Source of the DNA: Chloroflexota bacterium
GTDB lineage: Bacteria; Chloroflexota; Dehalococcoidia; JACPQF01
Assembly: GCA_016190625.1 (NCBI GenBank)
Contig: JACPQF010000098.1
Location: 1 to 33,514 of the forward strand
DNA: 33,514 nt
Direction of reading: 5' to 3'
Below are positions 16,011 through 23,599 of this stretch, one piece after another (within the stretch, counting starts at the first letter, position 1; each line of letters starts with the position of its first letter). Position numbers and translations under genes: made by a program. The notes below the pieces were generated by a model. That model was not told where the DNA came from. It searched no databases and was given only the letters and a program-made list of their open reading frames with translations.

Positions 16011-17402
16011 ATGAGTCGCATCGCTGAGTTGGCGAAGAAGTACCCCACACTTCACAAGGACGTCATCGTCAAGTGGGAGATGATGGTTAACGGCATGAGG
16101 GACAGCAGGGACCTGGACAAAGTAAGCGTGTGGCGGCCAGCCTCCCATGGCAGCTACCTAAGCTACGATGAAGACTTCACCATGGCTCGCTTAAAGGCGG
16201 AAACGCCGTGGAGAGTACGGGAGGATGCTGTGCTGCTGCCGGACAGGCTGTGGATGAAGACCGGCCTTGGTTTTCTCCTCCACAGAAAGGAGCGGAGCCC
16301 TTATGTAATCAGAGAGGTGAGTGAGGGTAGGTTCGGCATCTACGAAGGCGGGGAGGAACTGGTGTACGATGGGCTCTATGCTACCCCCCGAAAGCAGCGG
16401 ACAGCGGCTGAAGGGGTGACGAGCAAAGGGACTCCTGTCCAAGACCTTGTCGAGTTGAACCGCCGCTGCTATCGCGTCGTACCGGTCAGATTCTGTGAGT
16501 ATTTCAGAGCCGGGGAGGAATGCAAGTTCTGCAATTTCAACCACACGCAGGAGGACGCTCGCTCCATCGGTCTCAACCGGCCTGTCACGATTGCCCCGGA
16601 TGAGACGGCAGAGGCCTTCAAGATCTACGGCTCAGAGGTCAAGCTTCTCGAGGGCTTTCTCGAGAGCGGTGGGTTCAAGAAAAGCGACACGGAGGCGAGT
16701 GTCAATTGCAGGTTTGTCGAGCAGTTGAGTAGCGCGCTCCCTTACGAGACTCACATGAAGCTCGTGGCCGAAGCGATGCCGAGGAAGGAGCTACTGAGAC
16801 TGAGGGATGCCGGGCTTTTGGGGGTTCGGTTCCAGATGGAGGTCTTCGACGAGCGGCTGTTCTCGGTGGTAAATCCGGGGAAGGCCAAGCACATGTCGCG
16901 TGAGGAATGGCTAGAGGCATTCCAGAATGCGGTTGAGATTTTTGGCGTGGGGAATGTGGCGGCCAAGTTTGTGGGAGGAGTGACATTGCAGGGCCCGGAT
17001 GGGTATTCCACCTGGCAGGAAGCCCGCGACTCGCACATGGAAGGGGACAGGTGGATGATCAGCCACGGTGTGTTCCCCTCGATGCAGGCCTTGCGATGGG
17101 CGCCGGGCTCGCCATTCTCGAAGGACATCGCCAATCGACAGAAGTTTCCACCCACGGAGTTTTTCCTCGATCTGGCAGTGGCCCATCACGAGACGATGAA
17201 GGAATACGGTCTCTATGAGAAACTGAACAAATTCCTCTATTGCGGCTTCTGTTGCGTGACGAACCCTTACGCCGGGGAGGTCGGGATGATAGAAACAGCC
17301 GGGGACATAGGGAAATGGATGTCTGACGTCGTTCCTTACGAGCAAAACTGGATAGCTCAGTTCCTTGACTCCCTGAAGTCGCCGGCAGAAAAAGGTAAGT
17401 AA
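16011..17402 (+). CDS. Radical SAM protein with atypical CX8CX2C motif
   Basis: This 463-residue protein has a biotin-synthase-like barrel. The strand and cluster region is R-F-C162-E-Y-F-R-A-G-E-E-C171-K-F-C174, and later come M-E-V-F-D-E-R-L-F and F-G-V-G-N-V-A-A-K-F-V-G-G, typical of AdoMet-binding barrels. The spacing of the cysteines is CX8CX2C instead of the usual CX3CX2C. C153 could also take part. A second cluster-like motif C411-G-F-C414-C415 lies near the C-terminus and could bind an auxiliary iron-sulfur cluster. The N-terminal ~100 residues form an extra domain, a truncated copy of which ends the mutase operon. The ribosome site AAGGAGGA precedes the ATG. The substrate is unknown. 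Confidence 0.85.
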   Translation: MSRIAELAKKYPTLHKDVIVKWEMMVNGMRDSRDLDKVSVWRPASHGSYLSYDEDFTMARLKAETPWRVREDAVLLPDRLWMKTGLGFLLHRKERSPYVIREVSEGRFGIYEGGEELVYDGLYATPRKQRTAAEGVTSKGTPVQDLVELNRRCYRVVPVRFCEYFRAGEECKFCNFNHTQEDARSIGLNRPVTIAPDETAEAFKIYGSEVKLLEGFLESGGFKKSDTEASVNCRFVEQLSSALPYETHMKLVAEAMPRKELLRLRDAGLLGVRFQMEVFDERLFSVVNPGKAKHMSREEWLEAFQNAVEIFGVGNVAAKFVGGVTLQGPDGYSTWQEARDSHMEGDRWMISHGVFPSMQALRWAPGSPFSKDIANRQKFPPTEFFLDLAVAHHETMKEYGLYEKLNKFLYCGFCCVTNPYAGEVGMIETAGDIGKWMSDVVPYEQNWIAQFLDSLKSPAEKGK

Positions 17403-17433
17403 GGCGAGATTCGGCACACGGGGGCGCGCTTCC

Positions 17434-18213
17434 ATGGCCGACGACCTGGTACAAGCCATCGTTCGATTGATCAACAGCTCCGCGATCAGTGGCTTTATGG
17501 TTGACGCCAAACAGGTTATCACCTTTTGGAGTGACGAGGCGCAAAGGCTGACCGGCTATACAGGCAGCGAAGCTATCGGCAAGCCCTGTTGGGAAGTGTT
17601 TGCCGGCAAGGACGAGAGAGGGCGTCGCCTGTGCCGCCAGGGCTGCCGGGCGCTTCTTCAGGCTGAGTTCGACGGCCGCATTCGCGCCTTCAACATGCTG
17701 GCCAGCATGAGGAGCGGCAGACAGCTCTGGCTAAACGTCGTCAGTCTCGTCATTCCTTCGCCGAGGGGCCAGATGGCAGCTATCTTGCACATCCTGCAAG
17801 ACATCCACCGGTTCAAGCAGACAGAGCAGTTGGCGCGGCAGGTTGTCGGCGCCGTTGCCGCTCTTCAGTTGCCCGAACTACGCCCGCAAGCCTTGCAACA
17901 GGAATCTGAGCGGAGCGAGATTCCCAGCTTGGTTGAGGGTGCCGCTGGGCCAAGAGAGCGGACCCCGGCGACTGAGTGCGAGGTCGGAGATTGCGAGGGC
18001 GCCTGCATTGCCGCCGAGCGCCTGAGAGGTCTTACGCCGCGGGAGAAAGAGGTGCTCAAGCTCCTGAGTCAGGGCGACGACACCGCGGCCATCGCCCGGA
18101 AGCTGGTAATCAGCCAAATCACTGCCAGAAACCACATACAGCACATCCTCGCCAAGCTGGGAGTCCGCAACCGTTTGGAAGCAGCTCTCGCCGTGATCGT
18201 TCCACCTCACTGA
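17434..18213 (+). CDS. PAS-LuxR transcriptional regulator with Cys motif
   Basis: This 259-residue protein has an N-terminal PAS domain (about 8-130) followed by a LuxR-type helix-turn-helix (about 193-255: L-T-P-R-E-K-E-V-L-K-L-L, I-A-R-K-L, V-R-N-R-L-E). The PAS loop carries C52, C67 and C71 in a G-K-P-C-W-E-V-F ... R-R-L-C-R-Q-G-C arrangement, which could hold a redox-active cluster or metal or act as a thiol switch. No receiver domain is present, so it senses directly. It follows the radical SAM gene by 31 nt and precedes the reductase genes, so it may control them in response to redox or an aromatic ligand. No strong ribosome site is visible upstream. Confidence 0.88.
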   Translation: MADDLVQAIVRLINSSAISGFMVDAKQVITFWSDEAQRLTGYTGSEAIGKPCWEVFAGKDERGRRLCRQGCRALLQAEFDGRIRAFNMLASMRSGRQLWLNVVSLVIPSPRGQMAAILHILQDIHRFKQTEQLARQVVGAVAALQLPELRPQALQQESERSEIPSLVEGAAGPRERTPATECEVGDCEGACIAAERLRGLTPREKEVLKLLSQGDDTAAIARKLVISQITARNHIQHILAKLGVRNRLEAALAVIVPPH

Positions 18214-18308
18214 CAGTAGTTAAGCTGTGAGGTGTGTTCTGATCCCTAGCAGGGCGAGGCTAAAGAATTTCGCGTGCCCGGTCGTCTAGAAAACCGCTCG
18301 CTTTTTCG

Positions 18309-18326
18309 CTGATGTATTTTCATCAG
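18309..18326. promoter_or_regulatory. Short inverted repeat in the gap before the reductase genes
   Basis: CTGATG and CATCAG flank a TATTTT loop. It lies in the 18214-18561 gap and could be a regulator site or a small hairpin. There is no T-tract to support a terminator. Apart from this and the radical SAM remnant, I see nothing else in the gap. Confidence 0.35.
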
Positions 18327-18465
18327 ATACGTGTGATGCAAACGAACCTTGTGCACCATCTCGCGGCTCACATATGATTGTCTGTGTTATGCGGCCGAGG
18401 CTCAAGAGCGAGACCGGAAGCTTCAATGCGGAGCAAACAACTAGGGACAACCCTTTCCGAATGAG

Positions 18466-18528
18466 GCAAACTGGATCGGTAAGTTCTTTGAGTCATTCAG
18501 GGTCCCGGCTAAGAAATCCGAGAAATAG
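18466..18528 (+). pseudogene. Degenerate radical SAM 3' end
   Basis: In frame with the TAG at 18526-18528, translation gives N-W-I-G-K-F-F-E-S-F-R-V-P-A-K-K-S-E-K. The intact radical SAM protein ends N-W-I-A-Q-F-L-D-S-L-K-S-P-A-E-K-G-K. Upstream in the same frame a stop codon cuts the similarity. This is a third copy of the C-terminus, more diverged than the one at 10780-10870. Confidence 0.5.
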
Positions 18529-18561
18529 CATTCGCGCTAGTTCCGAAGAGAGGCAGGAGAA

Positions 18562-19731
18562 ATGTCAAGCGAACTGCGAGCTCTACAGAGAATCCGGGAG
18601 ATCAACTCCTCTTTCCCCTACGCCGAGCCGATACAGAGATGGAAAGCGGCGGGGAAAAAGGTTATCGGCACCGGCTGTAGCTACGTCCCGGAAGAGGTCA
18701 TCTACGCCGCCGGCCTGCTTCCCATCCGCGTCAGGGGCCACAGCAGGGAGTCAGGCATCGACGAAGCCGACGCCTGGCTTCACCCCAATACCTGCTCCTT
18801 CCAGCGTGGCTGGTTCCAAATGCTGCTGGACGGGGAATACAGCTTTCTAGACGGGTTTGTCTCCACCTACATCTGCGACTGCCACCGCCGGGTAGCAGAT
18901 GTGGCACGCTACCTCAAGCTCCTCCCCTTCGTCCACCTCTTCGAGGTGCCGCTGGTCGACGACGAGGACTCCATCCCCCGCTATCTGGACTACCTCCGGG
19001 CCTTGATCGCTGCCCTTCATACAAACTTCGGCGTGGAGATCACCGAAAGTGACCTCCGCCGGGGGATCGCCACCGTCAACAGAAAACGTGACCTCCTCGA
19101 GCAGTTGCGCACCCTGCGGACGGCGGGGAAGCCACCGATTTCCGGGACGGAGATGGTGGAGGTTCAGAACGCCGGCTTTGTTATGCCTGCCGATGAGTTT
19201 GGCGACTTGCTGGAGGAGCTCATCGCCGAGCTGAAGGCCGAAGACCGCCGATTGGGGAGCAAGTTCCGGCTGATGCTGGCCGGCAGTTGTTTGAATAACC
19301 CCGAGTTCATCGCCGGCATCGAAGAGCTAGGTGGCCTTGTCGTAGCCGACGTAACCTGCATGGGGATAAGCTACTGGTATCGTCAGGTCGAACTGGAAGA
19401 GGGCCAAAGCCCGCTTGAAGCTATCGCCCGTCGTTATCACAATAAGATTCCTTGCCCACAGCGCACCCCCTTTGCCCTGCGGGTGGAGTCGGTGCTGTCG
19501 CTGGTCAGACAGCACCAGGTGGACGGAGTGATTTTAGAGGTCATCATGAACTGTTTCCCCCATGGCCACACCATCGCCAGCCTAGCGAGGCATCTAGAAC
19601 GCCAGGGGATTCCATCTCTCCAACTGGAAAAGGAATACGGCACAGGGTCGACGGGGCAGATTCGTACGCGAGTTCAAGCATTTCTAGAGTCCCTGACGCC
19701 TGCGGCAAGGGCTGAACGGATCACTCGGTAG
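18562..19731 (+). CDS. BzdN/BcrC-like subunit of ATP-dependent acyl-CoA reductase
   Basis: This 389-residue protein belongs to the 2-hydroxyglutaryl-CoA dehydratase D / benzoyl-CoA reductase family. The N-terminal G-C-S-Y-V-P-E-E-V-I-Y-A-A-G-L-L-P block (38-54) carries Cys39. C-S-F-Q-R-G (Cys77) and C-D-C-H-R-R follow, with N-C-F-P-H-G in the second half. Three of these Cys bind a 4Fe-4S cluster in the family. The length fits BzdN/BcrC (about 380-390). With the BzdO-like protein encoded downstream it should form the heterodimer that transfers low-potential electrons to an aroyl-CoA ring or a 2-hydroxyacyl-CoA. AGGAGA lies right before the ATG. Family sequence alone does not separate a ring reductase from a dehydratase; gene order favours the former. 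Confidence 0.85.
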   Translation: MSSELRALQRIREINSSFPYAEPIQRWKAAGKKVIGTGCSYVPEEVIYAAGLLPIRVRGHSRESGIDEADAWLHPNTCSFQRGWFQMLLDGEYSFLDGFVSTYICDCHRRVADVARYLKLLPFVHLFEVPLVDDEDSIPRYLDYLRALIAALHTNFGVEITESDLRRGIATVNRKRDLLEQLRTLRTAGKPPISGTEMVEVQNAGFVMPADEFGDLLEELIAELKAEDRRLGSKFRLMLAGSCLNNPEFIAGIEELGGLVVADVTCMGISYWYRQVELEEGQSPLEAIARRYHNKIPCPQRTPFALRVESVLSLVRQHQVDGVILEVIMNCFPHGHTIASLARHLERQGIPSLQLEKEYGTGSTGQIRTRVQAFLESLTPAARAERITR

Positions 19732-19767
19732 CTTAGGGATGGCCGGCCAAGAGGAGGGTTGACAACA

Positions 19768-21111
19768 ATGCCTATGGATTCTGCAACTAGCAATCCAAAG
19801 AACATAGCGGTTATGGACCCTGCCTCCATCCTCAAGATCGAGATGGAGAAGCTGGACCAGACCATACATGACCTTGAGGGCCTAATAGAGAACCTACGCA
19901 AGTCGCCTCACGAAAGAAGCGAGGTAATGTACCATGAGATAGTGGCACAGCAACTCAGACGATATCGCGATGCCAAGCTGAACGGGCAGCCCATGGTATT
20001 TGTCAACAGTGCAATGGCGGGCAGGATACCCATCCTTGATGCCATGGGCCTCGTCGGCTATGAGGCCAATCAGACTGCATCGATGCTTGCCAAGACGACA
20101 GAGATGCGGCAGGAGTTTCTCGACGGGGCGGACGAAATCGGCCTCCGCACCTGGCTTTGCGAACCCTTCACCCGCTTCGGCTTGGGCGGGACAGTCCGTG
20201 GCTACATGCTGCCGCCAAATGCTATAGTGGGCAACACTATATACTGCAACTCCATGTCTACCGGCGTGGAGTTTTGGGCCGACGCCCTGGAAATCCCCTA
20301 CCTTCGTATGGATCGACCGCACACCTACAGTGAGGACGCTGTAAAATACTACGCCAAACAGCTCCAGAGAATGATCGCCTGGCTGGAAGAGAAGACCGGC
20401 CACAAGATGGACTGGGACAAGCTGGAGGAAAACCTCGACTACCTCCGGCAGTTTCAGGAGTTGCGGCGAGAAATAGCCGAACTGAGGAAGGCGGTTCCTC
20501 ACCCCATGCCGAGCGAGCAGATCAAGCACTTGATGACGATTTCCTCCCAGGGCGCTGGTCTGCGGGAAGGGGTCGATTACTACCGGCAGGTGCGCGACGA
20601 GGTAAAGAAGCGAGTAGAGGAGAGGAGAGGCTATATCGACAACGAAAGGCTCCGGCTCCTCAGCTTATGGCTCCCGCCTGGCCACGCCAAGGGGATATAC
20701 CAGTGGTGGGAGCAGGAGTGGGGAGCGGTTTCGGTAGCGGAGCCCCTGTTCTTTTATTCCCCCAGAGAGTTCGAGACCAACCCCAAGACGCCCCTCGAGA
20801 GCCTGGCTAGGGTCGACTTCTGTGGCCGGCGGTGGACGGCCCTTGGGAACCCCGCCGAGGAGACTATCGAGGACACCGTTCTCGCTGCCAAGGAATACGC
20901 TGCCGATGGCGCCGTCGGATACCTCCCCGTTTACTGCCCCGATATGAACATGATGGCCAACAGCTTGAAGGATGCTCTCAAGAAGCAGGCCGATATTCCG
21001 ATGCTCGTGATCAGCGTCAGCAACGTCGACCCAACCTTCGTCTCCGAGGATGAAATCCGGGACAGGACCGAGCCCTTCTTCGAGATGCTCTTGGAACGCA
21101 AAGACGGCTGA
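19768..21111 (+). CDS. BzdO/BcrB-like subunit, copy 1
   Basis: This protein of about 447 residues is the larger active-site subunit of the BCR/HAD family. Three Cys shared by all three paralogs in the window are likely cluster ligands: T-W-L-C near 128, Y-C-N near 157, and V-Y-C-P-D-M-N near 390. The N-terminal C-S-Y-V-P-E-E Cys of the N-type subunit is missing here. The ATG at 19768 follows GGAGG at a normal distance; an in-frame TTG 9 nt upstream is too close. The length matches BzdO (about 449). It lies 36 nt after the BzdN-like gene and just before the first activase. Its 5' flank (GGCCGGCCAAGAGGAGG) recurs before copy 3. Confidence 0.85.
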   Translation: MPMDSATSNPKNIAVMDPASILKIEMEKLDQTIHDLEGLIENLRKSPHERSEVMYHEIVAQQLRRYRDAKLNGQPMVFVNSAMAGRIPILDAMGLVGYEANQTASMLAKTTEMRQEFLDGADEIGLRTWLCEPFTRFGLGGTVRGYMLPPNAIVGNTIYCNSMSTGVEFWADALEIPYLRMDRPHTYSEDAVKYYAKQLQRMIAWLEEKTGHKMDWDKLEENLDYLRQFQELRREIAELRKAVPHPMPSEQIKHLMTISSQGAGLREGVDYYRQVRDEVKKRVEERRGYIDNERLRLLSLWLPPGHAKGIYQWWEQEWGAVSVAEPLFFYSPREFETNPKTPLESLARVDFCGRRWTALGNPAEETIEDTVLAAKEYAADGAVGYLPVYCPDMNMMANSLKDALKKQADIPMLVISVSNVDPTFVSEDEIRDRTEPFFEMLLERKDG

Positions 21112-21137
21112 ACCAAAGATTAGAAAGGGACCGAGCA

Positions 21138-21944
21138 ATGTTTGTTGCAGGCATAGATGCGGGTCGCCAGACGACAAAGGCAGTCGTCCTCGCCGACAGC
21201 GTCCCGGCATCACATGCGATTGTGGGAACTTCAGAGACGGCTGAGGGGGACAGCAGAAAGGCCCTGGAGGAGGCCTGCTCCCAGGCGGGTATTACTCCGG
21301 AAGACATAGGTTACACCGTAATTACCGGCGCCTTGCGAAAGCAGGTGATCTGGGCTCAGGCGCAGCGCTCTCCTGAGTCCTGCCTCGCCAAGGGCGCTTA
21401 TTCCCTCTTCGCCTCCTGCAAAATGGCTATCGACGTCGGGGCCGAGGGCTTCCTCGTCGTGAAGATCGGCCGGGGGGGAACTCAGGAGGACTCGGCGGGC
21501 AACGACCGCTGCGCCTCTGGGGCAGGAGTCTTCTTTGAGACCATGACCAAATATGTTCTGCGGCTAGCGCCAGAAGAGATGACTCGGTTAGGCATGGAAA
21601 GCGACGAGATAGCCGAGATAACCAGCACCTGCGCCATCTTTGCCGAGCAGGAGGTGATCTCCCACATCCATCGCGTGCCGCCGACGCCGCTGCCCCAGGT
21701 GGTGGGCGGCATATACAGCTCTATAGTCAATCGGGTAGTCGGAGTGGCAAAGAGGCTCCTGATCGAGCCGGACATTGCTCTGGCTGGAGGGCTGGCGAAG
21801 GACGCAGCCTTCGTTTACGCCGTGGAAAGGGCCATCGGGCGCAAAACCTTGGTGCCGGATACCCCCCAGATCGTTTCCGCTTTGGGGGCGGCCCTTGTGG
21901 CGCAGGAAAGGGCCCTCCGCGATTTGGCACAGTCGCTATGTTAA
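21138..21944 (+). CDS. ATPase/activase subunit, BcrD/BzdP-like
   Basis: This 268-residue ASKHA ATPase belongs to the BcrAD/HgdC activase family. It has G-I-D-A-G-R-Q-T-T-K (5-14), D-V-G-A-E-G-F (99-105), N-D-R-C125-A-S-G-A-G and S-T-C165-A-I-F-A-E. Cys125 and Cys165 are the two ligands that each subunit gives to the 4Fe-4S cluster bridging two activase subunits. The G-S-x-T-T-K Ser of the first motif is Arg here. D-V-G-A-E-G in place of D-I-G-G-Q-D marks the BcrD/BzdP-like branch, so with the next gene it forms a heteromeric activator. The last codons overlap a hairpin at 21943-21986. The start follows AAAGGGA. Confidence 0.88.
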   Translation: MFVAGIDAGRQTTKAVVLADSVPASHAIVGTSETAEGDSRKALEEACSQAGITPEDIGYTVITGALRKQVIWAQAQRSPESCLAKGAYSLFASCKMAIDVGAEGFLVVKIGRGGTQEDSAGNDRCASGAGVFFETMTKYVLRLAPEEMTRLGMESDEIAEITSTCAIFAEQEVISHIHRVPPTPLPQVVGGIYSSIVNRVVGVAKRLLIEPDIALAGGLAKDAAFVYAVERAIGRKTLVPDTPQIVSALGAALVAQERALRDLAQSLC

Positions 21945-21986
21945 GGGCAATACGCACACCTATCGTCAGGTGTCACCTTTGCCCTT
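21943..21986 (+). promoter_or_regulatory. Hairpin overlapping the activase stop codon
   Basis: AAGGGCAA (21943-21950) pairs perfectly with TTGCCCTT (21979-21986), and an inner ACACCT/AGGTGT stem sits inside. The first arm overlaps the TAA of the first activase gene. No T-tract follows, so attenuation or mRNA protection is more likely than classical termination. Confidence 0.5.
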
Positions 21987-22004
21987 TAATAACAGGAGTC
22001 AGCC

Positions 22005-22346
22005 ATGCCCCGCTGGGGCACCACCAAGGATGAAAACCTATTTTCAGAGCAGTTACGCAGTGGTGCGGGGCAAAAGACGATTCGCCGAATTGGTGTAGGG
22101 GCGAAGCATTCGCAGAACCAGGCAATTCTGATCTCTCAACAATCTTTGCGAATGCTTCACCCGCCCGGTTCGTTGCCGCGCCGGGCTTTGTCGCAGGGAA
22201 CAGGCGTGATGGCGGGGCAGAGCAGCGCGGGCGAAGCGTTTGCGAACAAGACTTGGGGTCAGTCCGAGGCCCAGCGCAAACGCTTCGCCCCTACACTGAC
22301 CGGATCCAATCCGAACGACAAGAGACCACCGCGTAAGTCCTGTTAA
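22005..22346 (+). CDS. Small ORF, 3' part formed by a MITE
   Basis: An ATG preceded by AGGAG starts a 113-residue frame that opens M-P-R-W-G-T-T-K-D-E-N-L-F. From about residue 30 on it runs through the inverted-repeat element at 22093-22296, so most of the protein is read from repeat DNA. The first 30 residues may be the start of a gene cut by the insertion. I do not recognise it, and it may not be expressed. Confidence 0.2.
   Translation: MPRWGTTKDENLFSEQLRSGAGQKTIRRIGVGAKHSQNQAILISQQSLRMLHPPGSLPRRALSQGTGVMAGQSSAGEAFANKTWGQSEAQRKRFAPTLTGSNPNDKRPPRKSC
22093..22296. mobile_element. MITE-like element with 22-bp terminal inverted repeats
   Basis: The left end reads GTGTAGGGGCGAAGCATTCG and the right end, on the opposite strand, reads GTGTAGGGGCGAAGCGTTTG, which is a near-perfect inverted pair over about 22 bp with few mismatches. 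The element is 204 bp long and encodes no transposase. Inside, a second GCGAATGCTTC arm, a GCCCGG/CCGGGC pair and a GGGCGAAGCGTTTGCG arm give two large hairpins. It separates two genes that are usually adjacent in Bzd-type clusters. Confidence 0.75.
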
Positions 22347-22380
22347 TAGGCGGCGGCAAAAGCTATGAAAGGTGGCGATC

Positions 22381-23169
22381 ATGTTTGTAGCAGGCATAGA
22401 TATCGGCTCTCGGGCTGCCAAGGCAGTAGTGATGGAAGACGGCCAGGTCGTTTCCCACGCCATTATCGACACGGGAGCGGAGAGCGCCAAGACGGCGGAC
22501 AAGGTTCTCCGAGAGGCGATAAGGCCGGTGGGCCTGAGCCTTGAGGACATCGAGTACACGGTAGGGACGGGCTACGGCCGGTGCCTCATTCCCTTTGCCA
22601 ACGACAACATCTCCGAGATTTCCTGCCATGCCAAGGGAGTCAACTGGTGCATGCCGTCGGTCCGGACAATCCTAGATATGGGCGGGCAGGACTGCAAGGC
22701 CATACGCTGCGACGCCATGGGACGGGTTGTCAGCTTCGTGATGAACGACAAGTGTGCGGGAGGCACCGGCAGGTTCTTGGAGGTTATCGCCGATATCCTT
22801 CGTGTGCCCTTGGAGGGCATAGGGGAGCTTTCCCTCGAGTCGAAGGAGCCTATCCCGTTCAACACCATCTGCGCCGTCTTTGCCAAGTCAGAGGCGCTCA
22901 CGCTGCAGAAGCGGGGCGTGGCCAAGAGCGATATCCTCGCCGGGCTTCACGAGGCCATCGCCACCCGAGCCTACAACCTTCTCAGGAGGGTATCTCCCGA
23001 GCCTGAATTTACCATCAGTGGTGGCATCGCCAAGAATGCAGGAATGGTGGCGAAGGTAAAGGCAAAGCTGAAACTGGAGCCGGTTTTCTGGGATGAACCG
23101 CAGATCATGGGCGCCCTCGGCGCCGCCGTCTTCGCCGCCGAACGATCTGCTCTCGCCGCCAGCGCCTAG
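22381..23169 (+). CDS. ATPase/activase subunit, BcrA/BzdQ/HgdC-like
   Basis: This 262-residue ASKHA ATPase shows G-I-D-I-G-S-R-A-A-K (5-14), D-M-G-G-Q-D-C-K (99-106), N-D-K-C125-A-G-G-T-G-R-F-L-E and T-I-C164-A-V-F-A-K-S-E. It has the two cysteines and the ATP motifs of the iron-sulfur activase. The D-x-G-G-Q-D motif fits the HgdC/BcrA branch and complements the D-V-G-A-E-G subunit at 21138. It should couple ATP hydrolysis to single-electron transfer into the N/O heterodimer. The ATG at 22381 gives the same M-F-V-A-G-I-D start as the other activase; an in-frame GTG lies 9 nt upstream. GAAAGGTGG serves as ribosome site. Confidence 0.9.
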   Translation: MFVAGIDIGSRAAKAVVMEDGQVVSHAIIDTGAESAKTADKVLREAIRPVGLSLEDIEYTVGTGYGRCLIPFANDNISEISCHAKGVNWCMPSVRTILDMGGQDCKAIRCDAMGRVVSFVMNDKCAGGTGRFLEVIADILRVPLEGIGELSLESKEPIPFNTICAVFAKSEALTLQKRGVAKSDILAGLHEAIATRAYNLLRRVSPEPEFTISGGIAKNAGMVAKVKAKLKLEPVFWDEPQIMGALGAAVFAAERSALAASA

Positions 23170-23245
23170 GTAACCATCGGCAGTCAGTCATTCCGCGGAA
23201 GGACCGACCGGCATTACAGTATTCGATAGGGGGACGTCAGGCACG

Positions 23246-23521
23246 ATGTTAGCAAATTATGGATACACCGATGGCTCAGGGGACTACTTTCTGACCATAG
23301 ATACCGACCAGTGCGATGGCTGCGCGAGGTGTATCACCGCCTGTGGCGAGAACGTCCTGGAGATGGCCAAGGACGATTACGGCAAACTGGTAGCCAAGGT
23401 GAGAGACCAAGTGGCGCCCAAGCTGAGCTACGTGTGCCTCGGCATCGAGCGAGGGTGCAGCAGGCGCGAGAAAAGCTGCCAAACCGAATGTGAGCTCAAT
23501 GCCATTACCCTTACCTGGTAG
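23246..23521 (+). CDS. Two-cluster ferredoxin (BzdM-like position)
   Basis: This 91-residue protein has a normal 4Fe-4S motif C23-x2-C26-x2-C29-x3-C33. A second Cys set follows at C64, C71, C78 and C82 (CX6CX6CX3C), which is not the usual bacterial ferredoxin spacing. It sits right after the reductase genes, where Bzd-type clusters carry their ferredoxin, so it is the likely electron donor to the activase. The ribosome site is weak (GGGGGAC about 12 nt before ATG). Confidence 0.85.
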   Translation: MLANYGYTDGSGDYFLTIDTDQCDGCARCITACGENVLEMAKDDYGKLVAKVRDQVAPKLSYVCLGIERGCSRREKSCQTECELNAITLTW

Positions 23522-23599
23522 GCGGGGTTAAGGCACCGGGGGACGAAGTCGTAATCGGTGATTTATTGTCACACAGATGATATTAAGGAGCTATGACCA

